A DNA stretch of 64,000 bases from Flaviflexus equikiangi (GTDB taxonomy: Bacteria > Actinomycetota > Actinomycetes > Actinomycetales > Actinomycetaceae). A model generated the notes under the pieces. That model saw only the letters and a list, made by a program, of their open reading frames with translations, was not told where the DNA came from and did not search any database. The DNA lies in NCBI RefSeq assembly GCF_014069875.1, contig NZ_CP059676.1, forward strand, positions 1 to 64,000, read 5' to 3'. The position numbers and the translations under genes are program-made. Shown one piece after another: positions 26,816-35,699 of this stretch. Position 1 is the first letter of the stretch, and every line of letters starts with the position of its first letter.

Positions 26816-29800
26816 ATGGGTGACACGATAGCGCAGCTGATCCGGGATCTGACGGACGACGATCTCATCGCCCTCTTTGACGGACCGACAGTGGAGCGGG
26901 GGCGCAGCTACTATCGGGAGGGACGAGTCGAATCCGTGTCGGATAGCAGCGGCCTCGTCGCGAGGGTGCGCGGCAATGGCCGCTCGTATCTCGTCCTGAT
27001 CGACGACGTCGAGCCCTTCATCGGGCGCTGCACCTGCCCAGTCGGCACCTACTGCAAGCATATGGTCGCGACACTGTTCGCTCTCGGCGCGGGAGGGGAC
27101 CTCGGCTGGCGGGGGCTGCTGACTGCGATCACAGCAACCCAAGAGAAGCGGGGTGCCAGTCTCGCTCTGGGTCTCGGCACGAGGAATGAAGGGGTGCCGC
27201 TGAGCCCGTTCCGCAGAACGGGCGAGCACTGGGTGGCGGTACCGTGGCCGGACCTGACGAACAACAACTGGCAGTCCACGACCGCTGGCCTCGATGAGAA
27301 GCAGGTGACAGTCCTCCGTCACCTCCACCGCTCCGCGCGACGCAGCCGCCCATGGAACTCGCCCTCCGACATCCTCCTGTCCGATCTCGGTGCGGAGGGG
27401 CTTTCCTTCCTCCGCCAGGTCACCCACTCGGGCGCCGTTCTCCTCGACCCGGACATGCAGAGACTGGACGTGGTGGAGGAGCCATGGCCGGTCAGGCTGG
27501 AGATCGAAGGGCATTCAGACCTTGTCGTCCAGCCGGTTGCGAGCAGGCCCGATGGTGTTCGTGCCCTCGTCCTTCCCGGGGTTGTTCCCGCCATTGCGCT
27601 GTCTCGCGGACATGTGGCCCCTGTCGACCCGGTGATGCCGGTCCAGATCCAGTCGATGATGGCATCGAAGGGAAGCCTGCACGTGGCGGCGGAGGAGAGG
27701 CTCGAGTTCGAGGCAACCTTCGTCCCCGCCCTGGGGCAGGTCGAGATCCTGTCTCCCGACGGATCTTTCACACCCACACTGTTCTCCGAGCCCCGTCTCC
27801 ATCTGCACGTGGCGCGACCCGCCGGGCTGTCCCTCCTCCTCACGTGGAAACAGTCCCGAGCCGTCCCCGGCCACGACAGTCTCGTCACCGATCATCTCGA
27901 CGTCGGTCTCCTGGCAGAGGATGTCTCATTCGTCTACGGGGTGTGGCGGGAGGCAGGCCTCCCGGACATTCACATTCCGTCGCCCACGCAGGTCGGACCC
28001 GAGTTCCTCGGCGTCTTCCGCGACGTCATTGTCCCCACACTGGAGAACCACGGCATCGGGGTGACATTTGCTGGCCGCGGCGATATTCAGCTGGTGAGCG
28101 CCGCCCCCGAGCTCAAGGTGAACGCCGCCAGTGAACGCGACTGGCTCGATCTTGCGCTGACGGTCAGCATCGAGGGGCATGACGTGCCACTCCCCGTCCT
28201 CTACCCCGCCCTCGTCGGCGGGCAGCCATATCTGGAGTTCGGCAGCATCCTCATCAAACTGGGGGAGGAGTTCGATCATCTTCGCGCACTGCTGCGTGAG
28301 GCCGCCATGCTCGGCCGGATCCGGGGGACGACGATCAGCGTCCCGGCAGCCCAAGCGCATGCCCTGAGCATTCCGGAAGAGCTGCTCGACGGAGTGCTGG
28401 CCGACAGGCTGGCGGCCTTGCACAGTTTGGGGGAGCCCGTGCCCGTGCCGGCTGGGCTCACGGCCACGCTGCGGCCCTACCAGGAGGTCGGCTACTCGTG
28501 GCTGGTGCGCCTCGCGGAGGCCTCCTACGGCGGGATACTCGCCGATGACATGGGCCTGGGCAAGACTCTCCAAATCCTCTCCACGATCGCACGCCTGAAA
28601 GAAACGGGGCGCCTCGCGGCACCTGTCCTCATCGTTGCCCCAACCTCTGTCGTCTCCACGTGGGCAAACGAAGCCGCCCGGTTCACTCCAGGACTGAACG
28701 TCCGCGCCGTCACGGCGACCAGGAGGAAGCGCGCAGAGCGGCTCCGGGACATGATGGATGCGGACATTATCGTCACCTCCTATACGCTCCTCCGGCTTGA
28801 GGGCGATGATTACGAAGACATTCGGTGGGCGGGACTTGTGCTCGACGAGGCGCAGGCAGTGAAGAATCCCCGCACGATCGGATATCGTGTTCTGCTCATG
28901 CTGGTGCGCGACTGGACGTTCGTCGTGACCGGCACCCCGGTGGAGAACACGATCGGTGACCTGGGCGCGCTCTTCGCCCTCTCATCCCCCGGCCTGCTGC
29001 CAGGGCCCGATGGATTCTCGGAGAGGTTCCGCCGGCCCATTGAACGCAACGGGGATCCGGCCGCCCGTGCCATGCTCCACAAGCTCACGCGCCCCTTCCT
29101 CATGAGGAGGCGGAAGAGCGATGTGGCGACGGACCTCCCGGAGAAGATGTCCACGATTCTCTCTGTGCCGATGGATGAGGGGCACCGTGAGCGGTACTCG
29201 AAACAGTTGGAGAGGGAACGCCAGGAAGTCCTCGGTCTCATCCGGGACCCGGACGGCAACCGCATGTCGATCCTTGCCTCGCTCACTCGGCTGCGTCGTC
29301 TCGCGATCGACCCGGGGCTTCTCGAGGATCGGCAGGAGCCCTCCGCCAAGACGCAGGTTCTTCTCGAGCATCTCGATTCCCTCCTCCCCTCAGGCCATCA
29401 GGTCCTCGTCTTCTCGCAGTTCACGAGCTATCTCTCGAGAATCGCGTCCGAGTTGGAGAAGGCGAAGATCCCCTACGCTTATCTGGACGGATCGACACGG
29501 AACAGGGATCGGGTGATCTCTTCGTTCAAGTCAGGAGAGAAACCGGTCTTCCTCATCTCCCTCAAGGCCGGCGGCGTCGGCCTCACACTCATCGAGGCCG
29601 ACTATGTCTTCGTCATGGATCCCTGGTGGAATCCTGCCGCGGAGGAGCAGGCGATCGACCGAGCCCACCGCATTGGACAGGACAAGCACGTCCACGTCTA
29701 TCGCCTGGCATCTGCCGACACGATCGAGGAAAAGGTTCTCGCGCTGCAGGAGCGCAAGCGGATGCTCGCGGACATCGTCGATGCTGGGGCAGGATCGCCC

Positions 29801-29839
29801 ATCACGCCCGACGATATTCGAGCACTGCTCGAGGACTGA
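26816..29839 (+). CDS. SWIM zinc-finger SNF2-family helicase/ATPase
   Basis: A 1007-residue DNA translocase. The N-terminus has a SWIM finger (C72, C74, C80, H82). A long middle region of unknown structure (about 100-530) follows. The SNF2 ATPase then has Walker A DDMGLGKT near residue 577, DEAQ box near 676 and helicase-C motifs GGVGLTLI and QAIDRAHRIGQ near 920-955. Relatives include the RapA/HepA-like and DEAD-box helicases of actinobacteria, thought to act in transcription or repair. No restriction or defence partner is adjacent. GAAGGA sits directly before the ATG. Confidence 0.93.
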   Translation: MGDTIAQLIRDLTDDDLIALFDGPTVERGRSYYREGRVESVSDSSGLVARVRGNGRSYLVLIDDVEPFIGRCTCPVGTYCKHMVATLFALGAGGDLGWRGLLTAITATQEKRGASLALGLGTRNEGVPLSPFRRTGEHWVAVPWPDLTNNNWQSTTAGLDEKQVTVLRHLHRSARRSRPWNSPSDILLSDLGAEGLSFLRQVTHSGAVLLDPDMQRLDVVEEPWPVRLEIEGHSDLVVQPVASRPDGVRALVLPGVVPAIALSRGHVAPVDPVMPVQIQSMMASKGSLHVAAEERLEFEATFVPALGQVEILSPDGSFTPTLFSEPRLHLHVARPAGLSLLLTWKQSRAVPGHDSLVTDHLDVGLLAEDVSFVYGVWREAGLPDIHIPSPTQVGPEFLGVFRDVIVPTLENHGIGVTFAGRGDIQLVSAAPELKVNAASERDWLDLALTVSIEGHDVPLPVLYPALVGGQPYLEFGSILIKLGEEFDHLRALLREAAMLGRIRGTTISVPAAQAHALSIPEELLDGVLADRLAALHSLGEPVPVPAGLTATLRPYQEVGYSWLVRLAEASYGGILADDMGLGKTLQILSTIARLKETGRLAAPVLIVAPTSVVSTWANEAARFTPGLNVRAVTATRRKRAERLRDMMDADIIVTSYTLLRLEGDDYEDIRWAGLVLDEAQAVKNPRTIGYRVLLMLVRDWTFVVTGTPVENTIGDLGALFALSSPGLLPGPDGFSERFRRPIERNGDPAARAMLHKLTRPFLMRRRKSDVATDLPEKMSTILSVPMDEGHRERYSKQLERERQEVLGLIRDPDGNRMSILASLTRLRRLAIDPGLLEDRQEPSAKTQVLLEHLDSLLPSGHQVLVFSQFTSYLSRIASELEKAKIPYAYLDGSTRNRDRVISSFKSGEKPVFLISLKAGGVGLTLIEADYVFVMDPWWNPAAEEQAIDRAHRIGQDKHVHVYRLASADTIEEKVLALQERKRMLADIVDAGAGSPITPDDIRALLED

Positions 29840-29886
29840 TCCTCAAGCACAGTCGTGCCCTCCGTTACTGCATGGCGGGCAGACGT

Positions 29887-29910
29887 TGCGCCCCGCCCGG
29901 GCGGGGCGCA
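29887..29910. terminator. Bidirectional terminator (24-bp palindrome)
   Basis: Perfect palindrome TGCGCCCCGCCC/GGGCGGGGCGCA between the convergent SNF2 and acyltransferase genes. No T-run is present, but the stem is very stable. Confidence 0.75.
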
Positions 29911-29915
29911 TAACG

Positions 29916-30548
29916 CTACGAGAGCGGTTCGTCCGCGATAGGGCGGAGCAGGTAGGCGGCGGCCTCCGGGTCCTCTTCTGCCCGCAGCCTGGGAACGGAG
30001 GTCTTCTCGGGATTGAAGCCCGTCTTCCCGGCATAGAACGCGCGGATGACCTCCATATCAGCCTTGATATCCCACGTCGGTTCGAAGGTGGGGCCTGTGC
30101 CGAAGACCTTCGTCGAGGCGTCGACATAGCCGAAGGTGATGGGAAGCTTGTTCTCGTACGCCATTCGATAGAAACCGGACTTCCAGAAGTCACGCTTCGA
30201 TCGGGTGCCCTTGGGTGTGATGCAGAGGGTGAATGTCTCGGACGTCGCCACGGCCCGTGCCACGCTCGTCGTGACCCCGGTCGACTCGCGGCGGTTGACG
30301 GGAATGCCGCCCAGCCATCGAACGATCGACTTCAACACCGGGTACTTCATGACCTCGTCTTTGACGAGGAAGTTGAAGGACCGGCCTTCGCGCCACATAA
30401 TCAGAGCCATCACCGCAGCGTCGAGGTTCGACGTGTGCGGGGCTCCGATGATGATCGACTTCTCGGGCCACTGCTCGACCTTGACAGTCCAGGGGATGAC
30501 TGCGATAACGAGTTTCGCGAAGCCGCGCTTGATTGCTTTACTGATCAC
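29916..30548 (-). CDS. 1-acyl-sn-glycerol-3-phosphate acyltransferase-like (PlsC family)
   Basis: A 210-residue membrane-surface acyltransferase. The HX4D motif is H38-TSNL-D43, and the substrate motif CITPKGTRS stands where FPEGTRS is usual. VIPWTVKVEQ supplies a short hydrophobic N-terminus. Members transfer an acyl chain to lysophosphatidate or related lipids. The Pro-Lys-Gly variant is seen in a subgroup whose acceptor is uncertain. GTG start at 30548, overlapping the monooxygenase stop by 11 bases. Last gene of the minus-strand run. Confidence 0.85.
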   Translation of the reverse strand: MISKAIKRGFAKLVIAVIPWTVKVEQWPEKSIIIGAPHTSNLDAAVMALIMWREGRSFNFLVKDEVMKYPVLKSIVRWLGGIPVNRRESTGVTTSVARAVATSETFTLCITPKGTRSKRDFWKSGFYRMAYENKLPITFGYVDASTKVFGTGPTFEPTWDIKADMEVIRAFYAGKTGFNPEKTSVPRLRAEEDPEAAAYLLRPIADEPLS

Positions 30549-30846
30549 TTCTCACCGCTACTGAATAGTTCCAAATTTCGGATTTCGTGCCCACAGGCTT
30601 CACGCCGTTCGCACGCGTGTGGCTCTCGCGGAAGGCCTGCGAGTTGCGCCACGCATCGAATGACTCCTCATCGCTCCACCGGGTGACGACCAGCCACGTG
30701 GTGCGACCATCTTCCGGCCGGAAGAGCTCGAAGCCCTCAGAGCCGGGAATCCCCTCCATGGAGCGCACGCGAGGGGCGAAACGCTCGGCAAGGGTGTCTC
30801 CAGCCTCGAGGGGAACATCGATGGCATTGATTTTGATGACGGTCAT
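30538..30846 (-). CDS. Haem-degrading monooxygenase (IsdG/MhuD-like, ABM fold)
   Basis: A 102-residue antibiotic-biosynthesis-monooxygenase fold protein. The haem-degrading triad positions match: Asn7, Trp66 and His76 (IsdG: N7, W67, H77), with the ten-residue Trp-His spacing conserved. It would open haem and release iron. The ATG at 30846 has GAGAGGA upstream; a TTG at 30852 is rejected. An iron-box-like palindrome ends 18 bases before the ATG, consistent with induction under iron limitation. Confidence 0.82.
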   Translation of the reverse strand: MTVIKINAIDVPLEAGDTLAERFAPRVRSMEGIPGSEGFELFRPEDGRTTWLVVTRWSDEESFDAWRNSQAFRESHTRANGVKPVGTKSEIWNYSVAVRSDQ

Positions 30847-30863
30847 GGCCAATCCTCTCAGTC

Positions 30864-30904
30864 GAACTTAGGTTACCCTAACGAACTTAGGGTAACCTAA
30901 GTTC
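30864..30904. promoter_or_regulatory. DtxR/IdeR-like iron-box palindrome
   Basis: Two perfect 18-base arms (30864-30881 and 30887-30904, starting GAACTTAGGTTACCC) with a 5-base spacer. Each arm plus spacer resembles the 19-bp iron box TTAGGTTAG-CTAACCTAA with several mismatches. The site covers the stop codon of the DsbA-like gene (30887-30889) and ends 18 bases before the monooxygenase ATG. No T-run follows, so a terminator is less likely than an operator. Confidence 0.65.
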
Positions 30905-31675
30905 CACGAGTTCAAGGAATTGGTCCGTACCGAGGGCCCCTGGCACCAGTGTGTCGTGGACGATAAACGTGGGGGTGCCGGTGATGTTGAGAGACAGGGC
31001 CTCGTCGCGTGATGCCATGATGTCGCCGAGCACGTCCGAGTCCGTCAAGGCACCCTCGAAGGCCTCGAGGTCGGCCACGCCGACACGCTCCGCCACCTCA
31101 AGGAAATAACTGCGGTCATAGGCGGGGTCCAAGCCGTCGTAGGCGTCTCTGTAGAGAGCGTCCCCGTATTCCCAGAAGAGGCCCTGCTGCCCCGCAGCTC
31201 TTGCTGCAAGGGCGGCATAGACGGAGGCATCTCCCAGAACCGGATGATCACGGTACTCGAAGCGAACCTGACCCGATTCGATATACGGATCGAGAGCAGG
31301 CGCCACCTCGACGTGCCACAGAGCGCAGTACCCGCAGCGGTAGTCGGCGTATTGGACGATCACGATATCCGCGTCGACGTCGCCGAGGGCGTAGGGATCG
31401 TCCGGATCCCTACGCTGCTGCGCCATGAGGAGCGCCACCGTCTCCTCGGGACTGAGAGCGGCAGGGCTCGTCGGAGACGATTCGGCTTCGGGTGCGGACG
31501 TCGACTCATCAGGGGCCGCTCCGTCCTGCGGGCCGCCATCGCCCAGCGCGAGGACAAGCGCGACAACCAGCACGATCACCGTGACGAAGAGGATCGCGAC
31601 GGTGACGAGTAACCCCCGGCTCCTGCCGGCGGGAGGCGAATCCTGCCCAGCGGTGAGCCGGGGGTCGAGAGTCAC
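30887..31675 (-). CDS. Membrane-anchored DsbA-like thiol oxidoreductase
   Basis: A 262-residue extracytoplasmic thioredoxin-fold protein. It has one N-terminal membrane helix (about 21-44), a Pro/Ser/Glu-rich spacer (about 48-80), then a DsbA-type domain with active site C114-GYC-C117 and cis-Pro motif GTPTF. It would form or isomerise disulfides in exported proteins. The ATG overlaps the stop of the preceding dehydratase by four bases. Its own stop lies inside the iron-box palindrome. Confidence 0.9.
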   Translation of the reverse strand: MTLDPRLTAGQDSPPAGRSRGLLVTVAILFVTVIVLVVALVLALGDGGPQDGAAPDESTSAPEAESSPTSPAALSPEETVALLMAQQRRDPDDPYALGDVDADIVIVQYADYRCGYCALWHVEVAPALDPYIESGQVRFEYRDHPVLGDASVYAALAARAAGQQGLFWEYGDALYRDAYDGLDPAYDRSYFLEVAERVGVADLEAFEGALTDSDVLGDIMASRDEALSLNITGTPTFIVHDTLVPGALGTDQFLELVELRLP

Positions 31676-32691
31676 TGCTTCCAGGCCTGCATCTGCGCCA
31701 GAGCATCATCGGGCTTGGAGATGCAGGAGGCGAAGGTGTCCAGGTCGACGTTGCCGCCCGAGAGGACGACGCCGACGCGGGAACCGCGCTCGATCTGGCC
31801 TGAGGCGACAAGGTTCTTGATGCCGGCGAGGCCGAGGACGCCCGTCGGCTCGGCAACGAGCTTGAGGCGGTCCGCCACGAGCTTCATCGCCGTGAAGATC
31901 TCGTCATCGGACACGGTGATGATCCCGTCCACGCGCTTCTGCATGAGTTCGAGAGTGAGCTCAGAGATGTGGCGGACACGAGCACCGTCCGCGATCGTGG
32001 TGGGAGCCGAAATCGTCACGACCTCACCCTTCGCGAGGGACTGCTGAGCATCGTTCGCGTTCTCCGGTTCCACACCCCACACGTCTGCGTTGGGGTTGAA
32101 GACCTTCGATGCGAGAGCGGAACCCGAGATCAGGCCGCCCCCACCGACAGGGAGCACAACATCGTCGAGGTGGCCGACCTCGCGGATAAGCTCCATGATC
32201 GCCGTGCCCTGGCCCGCGATGATATCCGGATCATCGAACGAGGGGATGATCTCAAGATCCCGCTCTGCAGCGAGCTGCTGCGCCATCTCTATCCGGTTGT
32301 CCGTCTCAGGGTTGTACATGCGGACCTCAACCCCATAGGACTTCGTCATATCGACCTTGACCTTGGGAGCATCCGTCGGCATGAAGACGACGACGGGGAT
32401 CTCCAGCTGGTAGGAGACGAGAGCCATGGCCTGCGCATGGTTGCCCGACGAGAAGGTGACGATGCCGCGATCCTTGGAGACGAGACCCCGCTCGGCGCGG
32501 GCCAGGACAGCATTGAAAGCGCCGCGGGACTTGAACGAACCGGCACGCTGTTGGTTCTCGCACTTGATCAGCACCTCAACTCCGAGATACCGGTTGAGCA
32601 GCCGAGAACCGACAACACGGGTCTCGTGCGTGTAGGGCTTGATGCGGGCCGCGGCGGCCGCGACGTCTTCGAACGTGGGCAGGTCGGTCAT
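31672..32691 (-). CDS. PLP-dependent serine/threonine dehydratase-like enzyme
   Basis: A 339-residue fold-II PLP enzyme. Lys54 in GSFKSRGA binds PLP, SSGNHAQAMA holds the substrate carboxylate and VGGGGLISG holds the phosphate. Length and lack of a C-terminal regulatory domain match serine racemase, threo-3-hydroxyaspartate ammonia-lyase or catabolic Ser/Thr dehydratases, not biosynthetic IlvA. The neighbouring paralogue is IlvA-like. Substrate preference cannot be read from sequence alone. Confidence 0.85.
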   Translation of the reverse strand: MTDLPTFEDVAAAAARIKPYTHETRVVGSRLLNRYLGVEVLIKCENQQRAGSFKSRGAFNAVLARAERGLVSKDRGIVTFSSGNHAQAMALVSYQLEIPVVVFMPTDAPKVKVDMTKSYGVEVRMYNPETDNRIEMAQQLAAERDLEIIPSFDDPDIIAGQGTAIMELIREVGHLDDVVLPVGGGGLISGSALASKVFNPNADVWGVEPENANDAQQSLAKGEVVTISAPTTIADGARVRHISELTLELMQKRVDGIITVSDDEIFTAMKLVADRLKLVAEPTGVLGLAGIKNLVASGQIERGSRVGVVLSGGNVDLDTFASCISKPDDALAQMQAWKQ

Positions 32692-32702
32692 GATGTTCTC
32701 CT

Positions 32703-33950
32703 TCAGAGCAGGAAACTGAACGCGGGGGTGTCCGGTTCGAGCTTCTCGATTACCAGCGGTGACGCCTCCATCCTCTCCAGCAGAGAGGTGATACGCGTCG
32801 GGACATCGATTTCGATGCCAACGAGCGCCGGGCCCGTTTCTCGGTTGTTCTTCTTGGTGTATTCGAACAGGACGATGTCTTCACCCTCGGACAGGACGTC
32901 GTCCAAGAAATGGCGCAGAGCACCGGGCTGCTGTGGGAATGTCACCAAGAAGTAGTGCCGCAATCCCTCGTGGACCGCGGATCGTTCAATGATCTCATCG
33001 TACCTGGACAGATCGTTGTTGCCGCCCGACACGAGGCAGACGATGGGACCGTCGGCGGCAGTCACGAGACCGAGGGCGACAACGGTCGAGGCCAGCGCCC
33101 CGGCAGGTTCGGCGATGATGCCATCGCTCTGGTAGAGCTCGATCATCTCCGTGCACACGGCACCCTCGGGCACCGGAACGATCCTGTCGACGAGATCGCG
33201 GACGATCGGGAACGTGATATCGCCGACGCGTGCGACGGCAGTCCCGTCGACGAAGCCATCGACCGATGGAAGCTTGACGGGCCGCCCCTCATCCAACGCC
33301 ACCTGCATGGAAGGCGCACCTGCAGGCTCCACGCCGATGATGGTCGTGTCCGGATAGTTCTCCCTGACCCAGATAGCGGTACCGGCGGCGAGACCGCCGC
33401 CCCCGATCGGAACGATCACGGTCCGTGGGCGCACGGAGGCCTGCTCGAAGACTTCCTTGATGACAGTGCCCTGGCCGGCAATGGTCCGAGGATCGTCGAA
33501 GGGATGGACATAGATCGCGCCGCTCTGCTCGGCAAAAGCCTGGGCCGCGGACGATGCCTCATCGAATGAATCGCCCCCGATGATCTGTTCGATCCAGGGC
33601 CCGCCGATGTCTTGGATGCGGCGACGCTTCTGGCGGGGTGTTGTGGACGGCAGGAAGACTCGTCCGTGGATCCGGAGCTGACGGCAGGCGAAAGCCACAC
33701 CCTGGGCGTGGTTGCCGGCTGAAGCGCAGACGACGCCGTGGGAACGCTCCTCCTCCGAGAGGGTGGAAATGAAGTTGTAGGCGCCCCGAACTTTGTATGA
33801 TCGGCCGACCTGGAGATCTTCGCGCTTCAGCAGCACGTCCCCGTGCAGGATGCCAGAGAGCCGAAGAGACAGTTCCAGCGGCGTGCGTCGGACCATGGGT
33901 CCGAGGCGTCCCGCCGCTGCGGTGACGTCTGCTCCAGTTAGTTGTGGCAT
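32703..33950 (-). CDS. ilvA: Threonine ammonia-lyase (biosynthetic type)
   Basis: Converts threonine to 2-oxobutanoate, the first step to isoleucine. The 415-residue protein has PLP lysine K53 in RSYKVRGAY, SAGNHAQGVA and PIGGGGLAAG. A C-terminal ACT-like regulatory domain (about 330-415) has LRHYFLVTFPQQPGALRHFL. The single regulatory domain is the form of many actinobacterial and Bacillus enzymes. First gene of a compact minus-strand run, 11 bases before the second dehydratase. Confidence 0.92.
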   Translation of the reverse strand: MPQLTGADVTAAAGRLGPMVRRTPLELSLRLSGILHGDVLLKREDLQVGRSYKVRGAYNFISTLSEEERSHGVVCASAGNHAQGVAFACRQLRIHGRVFLPSTTPRQKRRRIQDIGGPWIEQIIGGDSFDEASSAAQAFAEQSGAIYVHPFDDPRTIAGQGTVIKEVFEQASVRPRTVIVPIGGGGLAAGTAIWVRENYPDTTIIGVEPAGAPSMQVALDEGRPVKLPSVDGFVDGTAVARVGDITFPIVRDLVDRIVPVPEGAVCTEMIELYQSDGIIAEPAGALASTVVALGLVTAADGPIVCLVSGGNNDLSRYDEIIERSAVHEGLRHYFLVTFPQQPGALRHFLDDVLSEGEDIVLFEYTKKNNRETGPALVGIEIDVPTRITSLLERMEASPLVIEKLEPDTPAFSFLL

Positions 33951-34036
33951 GTCTCCATGGTGCCACGCGTACGGCGAACAAGAGCGGCACTTCGTCCCAA
34001 TTTCATGGATCGGAGAGTAAAGATAAGATCACAAAT

Positions 34037-34669
34037 ATGGACATTGACCCGATTGAACAGATCTTCGAGTTTGAGCGAAAGTTCTACGTCTCCCAACTTC
34101 CGGACGTTGTTCAACACGCCCACCACACCCTCATCATCCAGGGTTACGTTTTTGCTGAGGATGGATATGCGATCCGGGTCCGTGTCACCGTTCGTGATAC
34201 CGCGATCGACTTTTCGGGCTTCAACCCGGATGTCGACCGCTTCGGCGCGTTCGAACGACGCATCCTGGCAGGCCTCCAGGGCTCGCTCAGCGGCGCATGG
34301 ATCACCGTGAAATCTCCGCCCGTGTCCGCGCAGCGCTACGAACTCGACCAGCAGCTCGACAGTGCCGTCGCCATCTCCATCCTCCAACGGTGCCCCACCA
34401 TTGTCATCAAGAACCGCCACTCCGTGTGGCTTGGAGAGGATGGCTGGGAGATCGACGAGTTCGGTGGACAGAACGCGGGACTCGTCATCGCCGAATGTGA
34501 GCGCACAGGCCCCGTCGTCAACCTCACCATCCCCGATTTCTGCGAGACGGAAGTATCGTCCGATCCCCGCTTCACGAACGACTACCTGTCAGCGCAGCCA
34601 TGGGTGGGCTGGGGGTCCGCATTCCGTGCCGAGCTTGCCGCCAAGGGGCCCTACTTCGAGGACCTGTGA
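34037..34669 (+). CDS. CYTH domain protein (inorganic triphosphatase-like)
   Basis: A 210-residue triphosphate tunnel metalloenzyme homologue. The signature ExExK is E11-F-E13-R-K15, followed by alternating Arg strands IRVRVTVRD. Later CYTH strands WEIDEFGGQNAGLVIAECE and the C-terminal YLSAQPWVGW are typical. Likely substrates are tripolyphosphate or nucleoside triphosphates. ATG 34037 is preceded by TAAGAT seven bases upstream, so a leaderless mRNA is possible. An upstream GTG (33944) is less likely because it overlaps ilvA. The stop overlaps the gluconokinase ATG. Confidence 0.82.
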   Translation: MDIDPIEQIFEFERKFYVSQLPDVVQHAHHTLIIQGYVFAEDGYAIRVRVTVRDTAIDFSGFNPDVDRFGAFERRILAGLQGSLSGAWITVKSPPVSAQRYELDQQLDSAVAISILQRCPTIVIKNRHSVWLGEDGWEIDEFGGQNAGLVIAECERTGPVVNLTIPDFCETEVSSDPRFTNDYLSAQPWVGWGSAFRAELAAKGPYFEDL

Positions 34670-35184
34670 TGGTGGTCCATATCGTGTGCATGGGAGTGGC
34701 AGGGACAGGGAAATCCACTCTAGCCCGTCGTCTTGCACGTGAATTGGACGGTTTTGCCTTCGCGGAGGGAGACGACTTCCACAGTGCGGAGAATCGAGCC
34801 CGGATGAGTCGTGGGGAACCGTTGACGGACGAGGACAGGGCACCGTGGCTGGCGGCGATCAGAGACTGGATGGCAGAGAAGGCTGAAGCCGGCACATCCA
34901 CCGTCGTCGCCTGCTCCGCCCTGAAACGCCGCTACCGCGATGTTCTGCGGGAGGGGGGTGGCCGTGTCTTCTTCGTCCATATCGCCCCACCCGACGAAAC
35001 CGTACGCGAACGTCTCATGAAGCGAGCAGGGCACTTCATGAAGGTCGATCAGCTCGACAACCAGCTGGCCGTACTCGAGCCGCTCGAGGGTGACGAGGAC
35101 GGTGTCGTCGTTGCCGACAGTCACGAACCGGACAGGATCATCACTGACATCCTGCCGCTGCTTACGAGGCTCGACCGAGATTAA
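34669..35184 (+). CDS. gntK: Gluconokinase (GntK type)
   Basis: P-loop kinase phosphorylating D-gluconate to 6-phosphogluconate. Walker A GVAGTGKST (residues 9-17), GDDFHS with the conserved Asp-Asp-Phe-His, and CSALKRRYRD as in GntK/IdnK. The 171 residues match the family. The ATG at 34669 overlaps the CYTH stop by one base. The 6-phosphogluconate product enters the pentose phosphate pathway; no gnd is seen here. Confidence 0.93.
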   Translation: MVVHIVCMGVAGTGKSTLARRLARELDGFAFAEGDDFHSAENRARMSRGEPLTDEDRAPWLAAIRDWMAEKAEAGTSTVVACSALKRRYRDVLREGGGRVFFVHIAPPDETVRERLMKRAGHFMKVDQLDNQLAVLEPLEGDEDGVVVADSHEPDRIITDILPLLTRLDRD

Positions 35185-35273
35185 GAGGTGCGGGACGTCC
35201 GTAAGAATGGCGATCATCTGCCCTGTTTCCGCGTATTCTTGGCACTATATCGGTGATGACAGGATGGACGACC

Positions 35274-35699
35274 ATGAGTTTCTTGCTCAACGCGATTTGG
35301 CTCTTCTTCGGGGGATTCGTGCTCTTCCTCGAATATATCGTCATCGGCGTACTCGCCATCATCTTCATCATCACGATCCCCGCAGGCATTGCCTGCTTCC
35401 GCATCGCCGGATTCGTCCTGTGGCCCTTCGGCCGAGTCGTCGTCGAACGGCCCGACGCCGGAACAGCCAGCACGATCATGAACGTGATCTGGTTCCTGCT
35501 CCCGGGATGGGTGCTGGCTCTCGGACACCTGACGACCGCCGTCGTCCAGGCACTCACCATCATCGGGATCCCGCTCGCGATCGCCAACATCAAGATGATC
35601 CCCATCACCTGCTTCCCGTTCGGGAAGGACGTCATGTCGAAGCGCGAAGCCGAGATGAGACGGGTCCACATCCTCGCGGCAGGCCCCGCCACACCCTAG
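35274..35699 (+). CDS. YccF domain-containing inner-membrane protein
   Basis: A 141-residue membrane protein with two YccF-type repeats: IWLFFGGFVLFLEYIVIG...IPAGIACFRIAGFVLWPFGR and IWFLLPGWVLALGHLTTAVV...IGIPLAIANIKMIPITCFPFGK. About four hydrophobic segments are visible. The family is widespread and its function unknown. ATG 35274 is preceded by AGGATGG. It converges with the following minus-strand gene, overlapping its end by four bases. Confidence 0.9.
   Translation: MSFLLNAIWLFFGGFVLFLEYIVIGVLAIIFIITIPAGIACFRIAGFVLWPFGRVVVERPDAGTASTIMNVIWFLLPGWVLALGHLTTAVVQALTIIGIPLAIANIKMIPITCFPFGKDVMSKREAEMRRVHILAAGPATP

Noticed and set aside
30864-30904. Reading the iron-box palindrome as a simple terminator
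   Set aside because: No T-run follows in either direction, the next gene starts 18 bases away, and the bases resemble the DtxR/IdeR consensus.
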